Both the position numbers and the translations under genes were made by a program. Under the pieces are notes generated by a model. The model was not told where the DNA came from and searched no databases. It saw only the letters and a list, made by a program, of their open reading frames with translations. 64,000 bases of DNA, taken from assembly GCA_002731275.1 (NCBI GenBank), contig PCBK01000033.1, positions 65,198 to 129,197 on the forward strand, read 5' to 3'. This stretch comes from Deltaproteobacteria bacterium. Its GTDB lineage: Bacteria > Myxococcota_C > UBA6777. Shown piece by piece: positions 53,636 to 61,230 of this stretch. Position 1 is the first letter of the stretch. Each line of letters begins with the position of its first letter.

Positions 53636-54574
53636 ATGAACACAGTACAAATCACCGCCAAGAGAGTCTTACGAGCGACAGAGAAAGCAGCACAGGTGCT
53701 GTTGATGGACGGTCGCAAGTCATGGTTCCCATACAGCCAATGTCCCGGTCTGGAGCGTATCCCAATCAAAGGAAAGGGAGAGTTTACCTGCCCCACATGG
53801 CTACTCGCCCGCGAAAAAGTCGAGAGACCGAATGAAATGGAGAGCAAGATGATCGCCCTTGAGGGGACAGTCATCATGCGCAACGATGAAGCGGCGTTCG
53901 TCAAACTCGATGGAGGTGAGGAGATCTGGTTCCCATTTACTCGCTGTCCAGAGTTGACCAAGCTCCCTGTTCACACGAAGGGATTCTTTGAGTGCCCGTC
54001 AGATATCCTCTTCAAGAAGGGGTTGATGCACTACGCCATGAATCTCACCTCTATGATCAAAGATCTACGAAGAGGCAATCTCTCGATTTTTCAGGCAACG
54101 CACACACAAAAGATCCCGGCACTTGTCCTTCATTGTTTTGCACACGATTGCGCCCAACGTACGCTCTTGCAATCGTATAAAGACAACAAAGAACTCCATC
54201 TCAGCTTGTGGCGGGCAACACAGATCAAACGACAGTGGATCTCAGGTGAAGCGAGCGACGAACAACTCGAACAAGTCCGCCTTGAGATTCGCCGCCTGTG
54301 GGTCTCCGCGAAGGGCTCATTTATGCGGACCGTCTCGGCCATCTGGGACGCGACAGATAAGGACGCCGTGACCGCCGCAAATGGCGCCGCACAATACGTA
54401 ACCTTCGGCATCCTCAACGCCTCACTCAGCGTCAGTGACCTCTCTCGTGGTGTCGATCGGCCCGAACAAGACGAGATGATACAGGAGCGCTCATGGCAAT
54501 CCAATCGACTCGCCGAGCTGCTCGAAAAATACATCGAAGCTGAACGAGAAACCCCTGAGTCTGTGGCTCGCTAA
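53636..54574 (+). CDS. Protein with duplicated WFP/CP domain and Imm5-like C-terminal half
   Basis: 312-residue cytoplasmic protein. Two ~57-residue copies of an unrecognised domain fill residues ~1-130: each has WFP(Y/F)xxCPxLxxxPxxxKGxFxCPxxxL, with two Cys per copy. The C-terminal part (~165-310) resembles the alanine-rich 'putative immunity protein' family (Imm5): LHCFAHDCAQRTLL corresponds to the family's LFACDCAER segment, followed by RQWISGEASDEQLEQVRLE, AKGSFMRTVSAIWDATD and a terminal RLAELLEKYIEAE. In polymorphic-toxin systems such proteins neutralise a toxin, but no toxin is adjacent. The start is uncertain: 53636 has GGAG 11 bases upstream; ATGs at 53594 and 53546 lack sites. Confidence 0.6.
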   Translation: MNTVQITAKRVLRATEKAAQVLLMDGRKSWFPYSQCPGLERIPIKGKGEFTCPTWLLAREKVERPNEMESKMIALEGTVIMRNDEAAFVKLDGGEEIWFPFTRCPELTKLPVHTKGFFECPSDILFKKGLMHYAMNLTSMIKDLRRGNLSIFQATHTQKIPALVLHCFAHDCAQRTLLQSYKDNKELHLSLWRATQIKRQWISGEASDEQLEQVRLEIRRLWVSAKGSFMRTVSAIWDATDKDAVTAANGAAQYVTFGILNASLSVSDLSRGVDRPEQDEMIQERSWQSNRLAELLEKYIEAERETPESVAR

Positions 54575-54587
54575 ACGCTCTCTCCCC

Positions 54588-55547
54588 TCAAAAACAACGC
54601 CCCTGAAAACACAATCGGCTCTTGCAATCTGATGATGTCGAACAACGACACGTCCCCCCCACACACTTTCCAAGCCCCTTGGCTGCGCACTCCGCCGTGT
54701 TGGTGCAACTGTAATCCTTCCTCTCAGGTGTCAACTGCTCCATACCACCAAGTCGATCTGGAAGATTGATTTTTTCGAGTCGTGTGATCTCAAATGACCA
54801 CTTCTCAGGATTTTTTTTGTCCGCTATGGGATCGTTCTTTTGATCAAACGAACGCTCTTCAGGTGCCGAGGCTTCTCCTCTCTCAGGGTGTCTCTCTTCA
54901 GGTGTCAGTTCACCTTTCTCAGGAGGCTCCACCCCTGCATCATGAACGTCGAATATTGGCTCAGCAGGAGGTTCCACAAAAGATTCCGTTTGGAGAGGCT
55001 CATCTGGAGCGCTTGCGTCAGGCCCATCGACATCAGGTTCTGTATTCTCAGGTGTCCTCTCATCGACTTTTTCGGAGCCTGGTTCACTGACAGGCTTGCA
55101 CCCATTGTTGATCACACCGTCACAGTCATCATCCTGATCGCTCGCACAATCTTCTTTCTCCTGGCATGTGTAGGGTCCAAACAAGGTACACACGCGCTTT
55201 GTGTTCATCTCCACGCCTTCTTTGCACGTCTCGCAATACGACGATTTTCCGTCTGGTCGACCAAAGACAAACAGCAGATGTTGGTTGTTCGCGAGCTTGG
55301 GCAAAGCGAAGCTATCACCCCCTTTGCACGGCGTTGAGAACGCATACAAGCGTTTGAGTCCCTCAAGAGAAGAGGGACATATTCCCTGGTAAGATTGATT
55401 GCCTTCGATGAGATAGATCTTCATCTCTTCGATGGATTCGGGGCAACTAGAGATTTGGATCGCAGAGTCCGCACACGCCCCCCAAAAGAACAACAAACAC
55501 ACACCGATGATACTGATATAGCGAGTCCACTTTGTGTTCATACCCAC
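54588..55547 (-). CDS. Acidic, Pro/Glu-rich lipoprotein with MopE motif
   Basis: 319-residue lipoprotein: signal with lipobox WGAC, then a globular domain of ~110 residues with paired cysteines. A MopE-like calcium motif (EDCASDQDDDCDGVINNGC) is followed by ~130 residues of disordered Pro/Glu/Asp-rich linker (PEPIFDVHDAG, TPEERHPERGEA) and a C-terminal cysteine knot-like tail (CTNTAECAAKGLGKC, CRCSTSSDCKSRLC). The start is probably GTG at 55547 with AAAGG 6 bases upstream; ATG at 55541 is the alternative. It ends the operon sigma factor-kinase-TPR protein-lipoprotein. Function unknown; surface exposed by inference. Confidence 0.72.
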   Translation of the reverse strand: MGMNTKWTRYISIIGVCLLFFWGACADSAIQISSCPESIEEMKIYLIEGNQSYQGICPSSLEGLKRLYAFSTPCKGGDSFALPKLANNQHLLFVFGRPDGKSSYCETCKEGVEMNTKRVCTLFGPYTCQEKEDCASDQDDDCDGVINNGCKPVSEPGSEKVDERTPENTEPDVDGPDASAPDEPLQTESFVEPPAEPIFDVHDAGVEPPEKGELTPEERHPERGEASAPEERSFDQKNDPIADKKNPEKWSFEITRLEKINLPDRLGGMEQLTPERKDYSCTNTAECAAKGLGKCVGGTCRCSTSSDCKSRLCFQGRCF

Positions 55548-55580
55548 ACCAAACCTTTGGGGCTATTGGATGGAGAAAGT

Positions 55581-56486
55581 CTACGAACCATTTGGATTCC
55601 ATGTGTAGACAGTGTTATTTGCGCGATAGATGGCATAGCCTCCAAGCGCTGCGAGCCCAACGCCAGCAGCGACACCACCGACGACGAGCGCTGTCTGCCA
55701 GATCGGCCAGGGACGCGGGACACCTGGATTCATTTGCAACATTCTCGAATCTTGCGCAGTCGGAAAGATCAATGATGCTGCGTGGGGAGGTCCCACAGTG
55801 ATCTCGTCTTTGCGCCGCTCTGGCGTTGTGCCTTTGCATCGTACAATACGCTGAAGCATATAACGAAGTTCGGCGATCGCACCGGGCTTAAGCGTGATCT
55901 CCTTCTTCAGTTGTTGGTAGCCTTTGCGCCGGATCTTCACCCGCAGTGTACCAGGAAGCATCCAGGCGCCCTTGGACAGTGAAGGTGATGTCTTTTTTGG
56001 ACGCTCTTTGGCGTCCCAAAGAATACGCGCTCTTGGGATCGTCGTGATCTTGAGATAGATGAGCTGAGCGTCTACTGTTTTCAGATAACGCCGACAACTC
56101 TCACGAAGGGACTTCTCTTTTTTGGCAAACGCAACACATTGACTGTAAAACATGTGCGCCTTCAGGAAAGAACGAGCGTAGTGGTAGGCCGAACCAAGTG
56201 TCGCGCTGTACCGCTGAGAAAACATCAGAAGCTGCTTCTTTTGCTTGGGCTCCTTCGCCTCTCTGATCATCTGCTGTAAGATCGTGTAACTCTTTTCAAA
56301 AGCCTTTAATGCAGGGAGGTATTGTTTTTGCTGTGTGAGCTGCTCGCCTTTGAGGTGACTTGTACGAAAGCGCTTGAGCAGCTTCGATAACGTAGAAGGC
56401 TCTTTGGCCAACGCCATCGTCGCTCCAATCAACACATACACAACGCAGATAAAATAGATGTTCCTTGCCTTCATGATGATTCCCAT
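55581..56486 (-). CDS. Exported TPR-like protein with PEGA-like domain and C-terminal helix
   Basis: 301 residues. Signal peptide ~1-28 (YVLIGATMALA). Residues ~35-130 are alpha-helical with TPR-like spacing (KGEQLTQQKQYLPALKAFEKSYTIL and a Tyr/Ala-rich repeat). Residues ~143-215 resemble a PEGA domain (ITTIPRARILWDAKERPK, LPGTLRVKIRRKGYQQLKKEI). A hydrophobic segment (ALVVGGVAAGVGLAALGGYAIY) near the C-terminus should anchor it in a membrane, with a short tail. The layout TPR, PEGA, TM matches proteins often found beside myxobacterial Ser/Thr kinases. AAAGGG 8 bases upstream supports 56486. It lies 33 bases before the lipoprotein gene and 45 after the kinase. Confidence 0.75.
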   Translation of the reverse strand: MGIIMKARNIYFICVVYVLIGATMALAKEPSTLSKLLKRFRTSHLKGEQLTQQKQYLPALKAFEKSYTILQQMIREAKEPKQKKQLLMFSQRYSATLGSAYHYARSFLKAHMFYSQCVAFAKKEKSLRESCRRYLKTVDAQLIYLKITTIPRARILWDAKERPKKTSPSLSKGAWMLPGTLRVKIRRKGYQQLKKEITLKPGAIAELRYMLQRIVRCKGTTPERRKDEITVGPPHAASLIFPTAQDSRMLQMNPGVPRPWPIWQTALVVGGVAAGVGLAALGGYAIYRANNTVYTWNPNGS

Positions 56487-56531
56487 ATCGTCAACCCTTT
56501 CGGGTCTTCACGGTCTTTTCTCACATTACTC

Positions 56532-58424
56532 TTACTTGTTCCCAGCGGCGTCCTTGATCACCCCTCCCAATCCCTTCAGGCTTCTCATGTTTTGTAGCTC
56601 TGAGCCTGTTGGGGGAGCGGACTTTCTTTTGCGCAGTGTTGGGGTCAACACGGACACACCTTGTGCACGAAATTGCAGCGTCACCTTTCTCGCAAAATGG
56701 TAATCTTTTCGTAGCTCAAAGACCCTCTTCGTCCCAACACGTCCCTTTACCCGCAGTGGCGTCTTACCGAGATACTTACCACGGGACCAGATCTTTGCAC
56801 CGAGTGGTTTTGAACGAAGCATCAACGAAACAAACTCTCGACGCAAACGCCACATCTTGCGGTGACGCCCCACACGAAAGGTCCACGAGACACGAAGGTC
56901 GCGGTGTTCGTCTGCTTTCAAGACGATCCTGACGCGCTCGCCAACAGGTCGCTTCAGGGTATAAGGGGTCTTGCCCCGACGACGCCCTCTCCACCAGACT
57001 GTGGCCTCTGGCTGTGAACGGATCACCAACGTCCCGACAGCAGGAGGACGATGGACAAGAGGCGCGGCGTCTTGCTTCGGGATCGGTTGGGGGCGCTGTG
57101 GTCTTTGTCGCTTGTTGTCACGAAGAGCCGCTCTTTTGAGGACCGCCACAGTGCGCTTTTGTGGTGTGACAGAGGGTTCCTTCGAGCCCGGCCAAAGGCT
57201 CTGGAAGGTAACCCCAACGAGGACACATAACACCAAGATACTCACCAGGATTTCGGGCCGTAAGAGCGCACGCCAACCTCTAGGCAGAGGTCGCTCTCTG
57301 ACCACAGGTGTCAGCGGAGCATGTTGTTCTAAAAGCGGCAACAAGGCCTTCGCGAGAGAAGCCGCGTCTTGATAACGCCTCTCTGGCTGCTTGTGTAGAC
57401 AACGCATGACGACCTTCTCAAGGGCAGAAGGCACACCACGAACATGTGTACGCAGAGGGATCGGCGGTTGGTGTGTGACTTGGTAGAAATGAAAGGGTTG
57501 CTCATAAGGAAGCTCGCCAGAGAGCACCTCGTAGAGGATCACGCCAAGGCTGTATATATCCGAACGATGGTCAATATCGCGACTGTCTTTGATCTGTTCG
57601 GGGGACATATAGGCAGGTGTCCCCATTTGCAGACCCGAACGAGTGGTCAGTTCTTTGGTCAAGATCTTGGCGAGACCGAAGTCTGCGAGCTTGGGGAGCA
57701 GCTCTCCGTCCTGATGGTGAAGCAAGATGTTAGGTGGCTTGAGATCGCGGTGAATCAGGCCATGTTCATGGATGATCTGAATCGCGTCGAGGAGTGGTGC
57801 AAAGATCTCGTGGATCTCTTCAAAGGCGATGCGCTCTTGTCGACGTTGAAGCCATGTGGCGAGATTGTCACCATCGACCCACTCCATCACCATCCCAAGA
57901 AGACCATTTTCCTCGAAGACATCGTACACTTGAACAATATTGGGGTGAGAGAGTGTTGAGAGGACACGTGCTTCTTCAACAAAACGTCTGTGAAACTCAG
58001 GCTCTTCGGCTAATTCAGGAAACAGCACCTTCACAGCAACGGGCTTGCCGAGGACTTCATGTGTGGCCCTGTACACCCAGGCCATTCCCCCCTTGGCGAT
58101 GCGCTTTTGTACGCGATATCGATCTTGCAGGAGCGTACCTTCGAGCGACGAGCTGGTGAAGTAATCGCCTCTTTGACCACTTTGTGTGGGCGTGTCGGTG
58201 TGATGTGCGCTTTGTTTTTGGGACGCGAAGAGTTCTTTGACCCGATCGGATGAGGGTTCATGGGAGGCGTCAGAGACGCCTGAACGATGGACAGGTGTGT
58301 CTTGTTTGAGTCGCTCAAGGAATGAGCTTGGGACCTGATCTTTTTTCTTGGAGCGCTTGAGGTAACGTTGAAAGCTATCCTCGAACTTTACATCCCTGCT
58401 ATCAGGGTCTTTTGAGGACGCCAT
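56532..58424 (-). CDS. Membrane Ser/Thr protein kinase with two PEGA domains
   Basis: 630 residues. After a ~100-residue charged, disordered lead, the kinase domain spans ~103-365: glycine loop AKGGMAWVYRATH, Lys132 in VAVKVL, HRDLKPPNILL with catalytic Asp227, DFGLAK (248-253), GTPAYMSPEQ activation segment. All catalytic residues are present. A transmembrane helix at ~390-410 is followed by a basic linker and two tandem PEGA domains (~465-600: PEATVWWRGRRRGKTPYTLKR; PLGAKIWSRGKYLGKTPLRVKG) on the far side. The gene overlaps the sigma factor gene by 37 bases in another frame, so the two are co-expressed. A receptor-like Hanks kinase; its substrates may include the upstream sigma factor, which is inference. 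Confidence 0.92.
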   Translation of the reverse strand: MASSKDPDSRDVKFEDSFQRYLKRSKKKDQVPSSFLERLKQDTPVHRSGVSDASHEPSSDRVKELFASQKQSAHHTDTPTQSGQRGDYFTSSSLEGTLLQDRYRVQKRIAKGGMAWVYRATHEVLGKPVAVKVLFPELAEEPEFHRRFVEEARVLSTLSHPNIVQVYDVFEENGLLGMVMEWVDGDNLATWLQRRQERIAFEEIHEIFAPLLDAIQIIHEHGLIHRDLKPPNILLHHQDGELLPKLADFGLAKILTKELTTRSGLQMGTPAYMSPEQIKDSRDIDHRSDIYSLGVILYEVLSGELPYEQPFHFYQVTHQPPIPLRTHVRGVPSALEKVVMRCLHKQPERRYQDAASLAKALLPLLEQHAPLTPVVRERPLPRGWRALLRPEILVSILVLCVLVGVTFQSLWPGSKEPSVTPQKRTVAVLKRAALRDNKRQRPQRPQPIPKQDAAPLVHRPPAVGTLVIRSQPEATVWWRGRRRGKTPYTLKRPVGERVRIVLKADEHRDLRVSWTFRVGRHRKMWRLRREFVSLMLRSKPLGAKIWSRGKYLGKTPLRVKGRVGTKRVFELRKDYHFARKVTLQFRAQGVSVLTPTLRKRKSAPPTGSELQNMRSLKGLGGVIKDAAGNK

Positions 58425-59029
58425 CCAAACAGTCCATCCGTCAAGATCTCAGCGGGTGTGCTCGTAGGGTACACCTTGAGAAGTTTCTTTTTGATGTTGA
58501 CACAGGCTCGTTTCCAGATCTTATTGACCCATCCCACAGAGCGGCCCATCAGGGCAGCGACCTCACGTTGTGAGAGCTCTTCGAGTCCGTGGAGCACGAC
58601 GACCTCACGTTCATCGCGTGGCAACGTCTCCAACATCATCTCCAGCGTATACTGGCGTTCAGCTTGCAGAAAGGCCTGCTCGGGGTCAAGCTGCTCTCCC
58701 TCAAACAGATGACCAGAATATTCGGAAGATTCGGGGAGTTGGACAAGGGAGACCTTTTTCTTTTCGCGACGGAAGTGGTGGAAGGCGATGCGTCGACCGA
58801 TGCTCAAGATCCAGGTCTTTAGGCTGGAGTTCCCCTGAAATCCCGGCAACGCCTTCCACACAGCGCGGAAGGTGTCTTGGGCGAGATCTTCGGCGACACG
58901 CGTCTCAAGGCCCATGTGTCGAAAGTACGAAAAGACAACGGGTGCATAACTTTCGAGCAATGTGTTGATCGCGTCTTCATCGTGGGCTTGGGCCCGGTGT
59001 AAAATGTCTTCTTCAAGCTGAGCGTTCAT
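58388..59029 (-). CDS. ECF-type RNA polymerase sigma factor
   Basis: 213-residue sigma-70-family protein of ECF size. Region 2: FSYFRHMGLETRVAEDLAQDTFRAVW followed by LKTWILSIGRRIAFHHFRR (core- and -10-binding helices). Region 4: LPRDEREVVVLHGLEELSQREVAALMGRSVGWVNKIWKRA (helix-turn-helix for -35). The last ~35 residues extend beyond the usual end (TSTPAEILTDGLFGWRPQ). The start at 59029 is set by GGAGAAGG; an ATG at 59059 lacks a site. No anti-sigma factor is adjacent; instead the next, overlapping gene is a Ser/Thr kinase, the arrangement of ECF groups thought to be controlled by phosphorylation. Confidence 0.88.
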   Translation of the reverse strand: MNAQLEEDILHRAQAHDEDAINTLLESYAPVVFSYFRHMGLETRVAEDLAQDTFRAVWKALPGFQGNSSLKTWILSIGRRIAFHHFRREKKKVSLVQLPESSEYSGHLFEGEQLDPEQAFLQAERQYTLEMMLETLPRDEREVVVLHGLEELSQREVAALMGRSVGWVNKIWKRACVNIKKKLLKVYPTSTPAEILTDGLFGWRPQKTLIAGM

Positions 59030-59449
59030 CACCTTCTCCAAAACAGGGTGGCTTTCCATTCACATGCATCTTCAAAAGTCCTTCATTCCCAATGAAATAT
59101 GAATGAATATAGGACCTCCTACATCCTTAGTGTGTGGACGCACCTGCTGCGTTCACGAAAAAATAAAATATTTTTTCCGCAATTATTTCAGAACAGTATC
59201 AGCATCTTACCTCGTTGTCAACGAAAGGCATGAACACACCCCAAGAGATCCAACACAGAGCATATGTGCCAGGACTCTTTGTGGGTGGACGCGAACCAAC
59301 AACCAGCCCCGCCTTGTACGCAGACAGAGGGTCTTTTCGAATACGAAGAGCACTTCACCCATTGAGTATGTATCCCAACACAAGGAAAGCCCAACAAACT
59401 CGAAATATTTCCTGAGCCGCTGGGATACATACTCATTTGTTTTTTTGTC
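59030..59449. other. Intergenic region with two inverted repeats, no gene seen
   Basis: 420 bases. GAAAAAATA-aaa-TATTTTTTC (59157-59177) is a perfect 9-base, A/T-only inverted repeat apart from its ends, 130 bases upstream of the sigma factor start; it may act as promoter DNA or as a terminator. TGAGTATGTATCCCA (59363-59377) and TGGGATACATACTCA (59421-59435) are perfect 15-base inverted repeats around a 43-base loop, with an inner AGGAAA/TTTCCT pair. They lie 15 bases after the double-META gene stop and could shape its mRNA end. Open frames here have no ribosome sites. Confidence 0.6.
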
Positions 59450-60241
59450 TCACTTGACCGCCCGAAAATCCAACAGCTCCCCTTGCGCGCCTATGAGCGT
59501 CAATGCACGAGCTTTGATCCGATAATGTGTTGTCGCCTTGATCGCCTTGATGAACTGCGCATGCTCCTTGGCATCGTCTTTTGACGAACACTTCGTCCCT
59601 TGCGTAGAGAGCTTTTGGAAGTGCAGTCGCTCGCCTTTCAAGGTGTAAGCGGCCTCCAAGCGCCCACACAACGTCTTCGCGACGGCTTTGCCTTTGTTGA
59701 GCTGAAGGGAGTGTTTACGTGTTGTCCTCGTGTGAGACGCCATCATCGTACCACCCATATTGTGAAACCACGACTCAAGACGCCAAGCCGAACCCTCCAG
59801 CGCAGCAGCTCGCACCTTGGGGATCAATTTGTAGGACAACACCTGCTTCTTTTTGATGAACAACAAGAGTCGATCCTTCTTGTGTACATAGCGAGTGACC
59901 TTTCCAAGTGTCCGAACATACGTTCGCTCCTGCTTGTACTGTCCTTTGGGCCCATTCACACAAGCCTTTGAGGTCCGCGATAGCCTGGAGAACTTGATCG
60001 TGCCATTCCACAACATGACATTCCCTCCCCAACCATTACACGTCGCGTTCCCACCGGCCCTCCACTTGGAGAATCCAAGGCTCATCGAGGTTCCCTTGAG
60101 AGGTGCTCTCCCACGAAACGTCACAACGCGCCAACGTGTCCCATCAAACGGGTTGCTTGGCTTTTTGCAGGCGAGCGTGATGGTACACACTGATACAACA
60201 GAGAATAATAAGGTGACAGACAGAATACGCTTCTTCCACAT
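59450..60241 (-). CDS. Lipoprotein with two META (HslJ-like) domains
   Basis: 263-residue lipoprotein: signal peptide with lipobox ITLAC. Two META domains in tandem: ~32-130 (FDGTRWRVVTFRGRAPLKG, GFSKWRAGGNATCNGWGG, FSRLSRTSKACVNG) and ~145-263 (LEGSAWRLESWF, TLCGRLEAAYTLKGERL, LSTQGTKC). The first keeps the CNxWxG and KAC pattern of HslJ; the second is degenerate, with a TLCGRLEA turn. META domains occur in heat-shock and secreted proteins of unknown activity. AGGAGG precedes the start. Single gene, divergent from the SDR gene (243-base gap, no feature seen there). Confidence 0.82.
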   Translation of the reverse strand: MWKKRILSVTLLFSVVSVCTITLACKKPSNPFDGTRWRVVTFRGRAPLKGTSMSLGFSKWRAGGNATCNGWGGNVMLWNGTIKFSRLSRTSKACVNGPKGQYKQERTYVRTLGKVTRYVHKKDRLLLFIKKKQVLSYKLIPKVRAAALEGSAWRLESWFHNMGGTMMASHTRTTRKHSLQLNKGKAVAKTLCGRLEAAYTLKGERLHFQKLSTQGTKCSSKDDAKEHAQFIKAIKATTHYRIKARALTLIGAQGELLDFRAVK

Positions 60242-60484
60242 GTGCTTTTCCTCCTAGTAAACGATAGAGTTTGGACGCTGGACAGATGATGTCCACTCAT
60301 TGTCCACTTACACACGTCTTGGATAGTGCAACGATCTCCACTGATAGCAATCGGTCCAAATATGCCACTTTGTGTGCAGAAATCATATCACATAGGGGTA
60401 GTCATTCAGCAACGAAAGCATTAGGCTACAGCAAGAGAATAATCGTTTTTGTTGAGAGTACCTTCGGACGAATAGGAGAAGAAG

Positions 60485-61204
60485 ATGTTGACACACAGAA
60501 AAGGACAGATCGCGATCGTCACAGGTGCGAGTCGAGGTATTGGACGCGCCGTCGCCATCGAGCTCTCAAAGATGGGAATGGATCTCGCGTTGATCGCTCG
60601 CAACAGAGAACAACTAGGACACACAGCCGCCCTCTGTCGTGCCCATGAGGTCCGGGCCGAGATCTTCGCCCTCGATATGACACAGCTCGATGCCATCGAA
60701 GGTGTCGTCTCAAAAATCGTCGAGACACTCGGATGCCCCAATGTCCTGATCAACAACGCAGGTCTCTACACATTGGGAAGTGTCGAGGAGATCGAACCCG
60801 AACAGTGGTTTACAATGCTCGATGTCAATCTTCGAGCGAGTATGTTGTTCACAAAATACACGCTCCCCCACATCAAAGAAGGCGGTCACGGCGCAGTCAT
60901 CTTTATTTCATCGATCGCAGGTAAGCATACCTTTGGGAAAGGCAGCGGATACTCCGCATCCAAACACGCGATCCAGGGCTTTGCCGGCTCCGTGTACGAA
61001 GACGTACGGGAAGCAGGTGTCAAGGTCACGACCATCTGCCCGGGCTTTGTCAACACAGCGCTCGTCGCAGATCGAGGGCTGCACAAAGACAAGATGATCC
61101 AAACGGAAGACATCGCACTCACAGTGAAGTTTGTGTTGGATTTTCCAGGGACAGGGTGCCCCACAGAGATTATCATTCGCCCCCAACAGAGTCCCTTCAA
61201 GTAG
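60485..61204 (+). CDS. SDR-family oxidoreductase (FabG-like)
   Basis: 239-residue classical short-chain dehydrogenase. Nucleotide-binding TGASRGIGRAVA, NNAG (~92), catalytic Ser in ISSIAGK, and YSASKHA (Tyr-x3-Lys). The Arg just after the glycine motif and RNREQL at strand 2 suggest NADP preference. It resembles 3-oxoacyl-ACP reductase and similar SDRs; without neighbours of a pathway the substrate is open. AGGAGAAGAAG directly precedes the ATG. Convergent with the following cysteine-rich lipoprotein gene, 26 bases apart. Confidence 0.9.
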   Translation: MLTHRKGQIAIVTGASRGIGRAVAIELSKMGMDLALIARNREQLGHTAALCRAHEVRAEIFALDMTQLDAIEGVVSKIVETLGCPNVLINNAGLYTLGSVEEIEPEQWFTMLDVNLRASMLFTKYTLPHIKEGGHGAVIFISSIAGKHTFGKGSGYSASKHAIQGFAGSVYEDVREAGVKVTTICPGFVNTALVADRGLHKDKMIQTEDIALTVKFVLDFPGTGCPTEIIIRPQQSPFK

Positions 61205-61230
61205 GACGATTGCAACACCTCATTGGAGGC

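Noticed and set aside
59103..59525. 140-codon open frame across the inverted repeat
   Set aside because: No ribosome site, overlaps the end of the double-META gene on the other strand, and reads through the inverted repeats.
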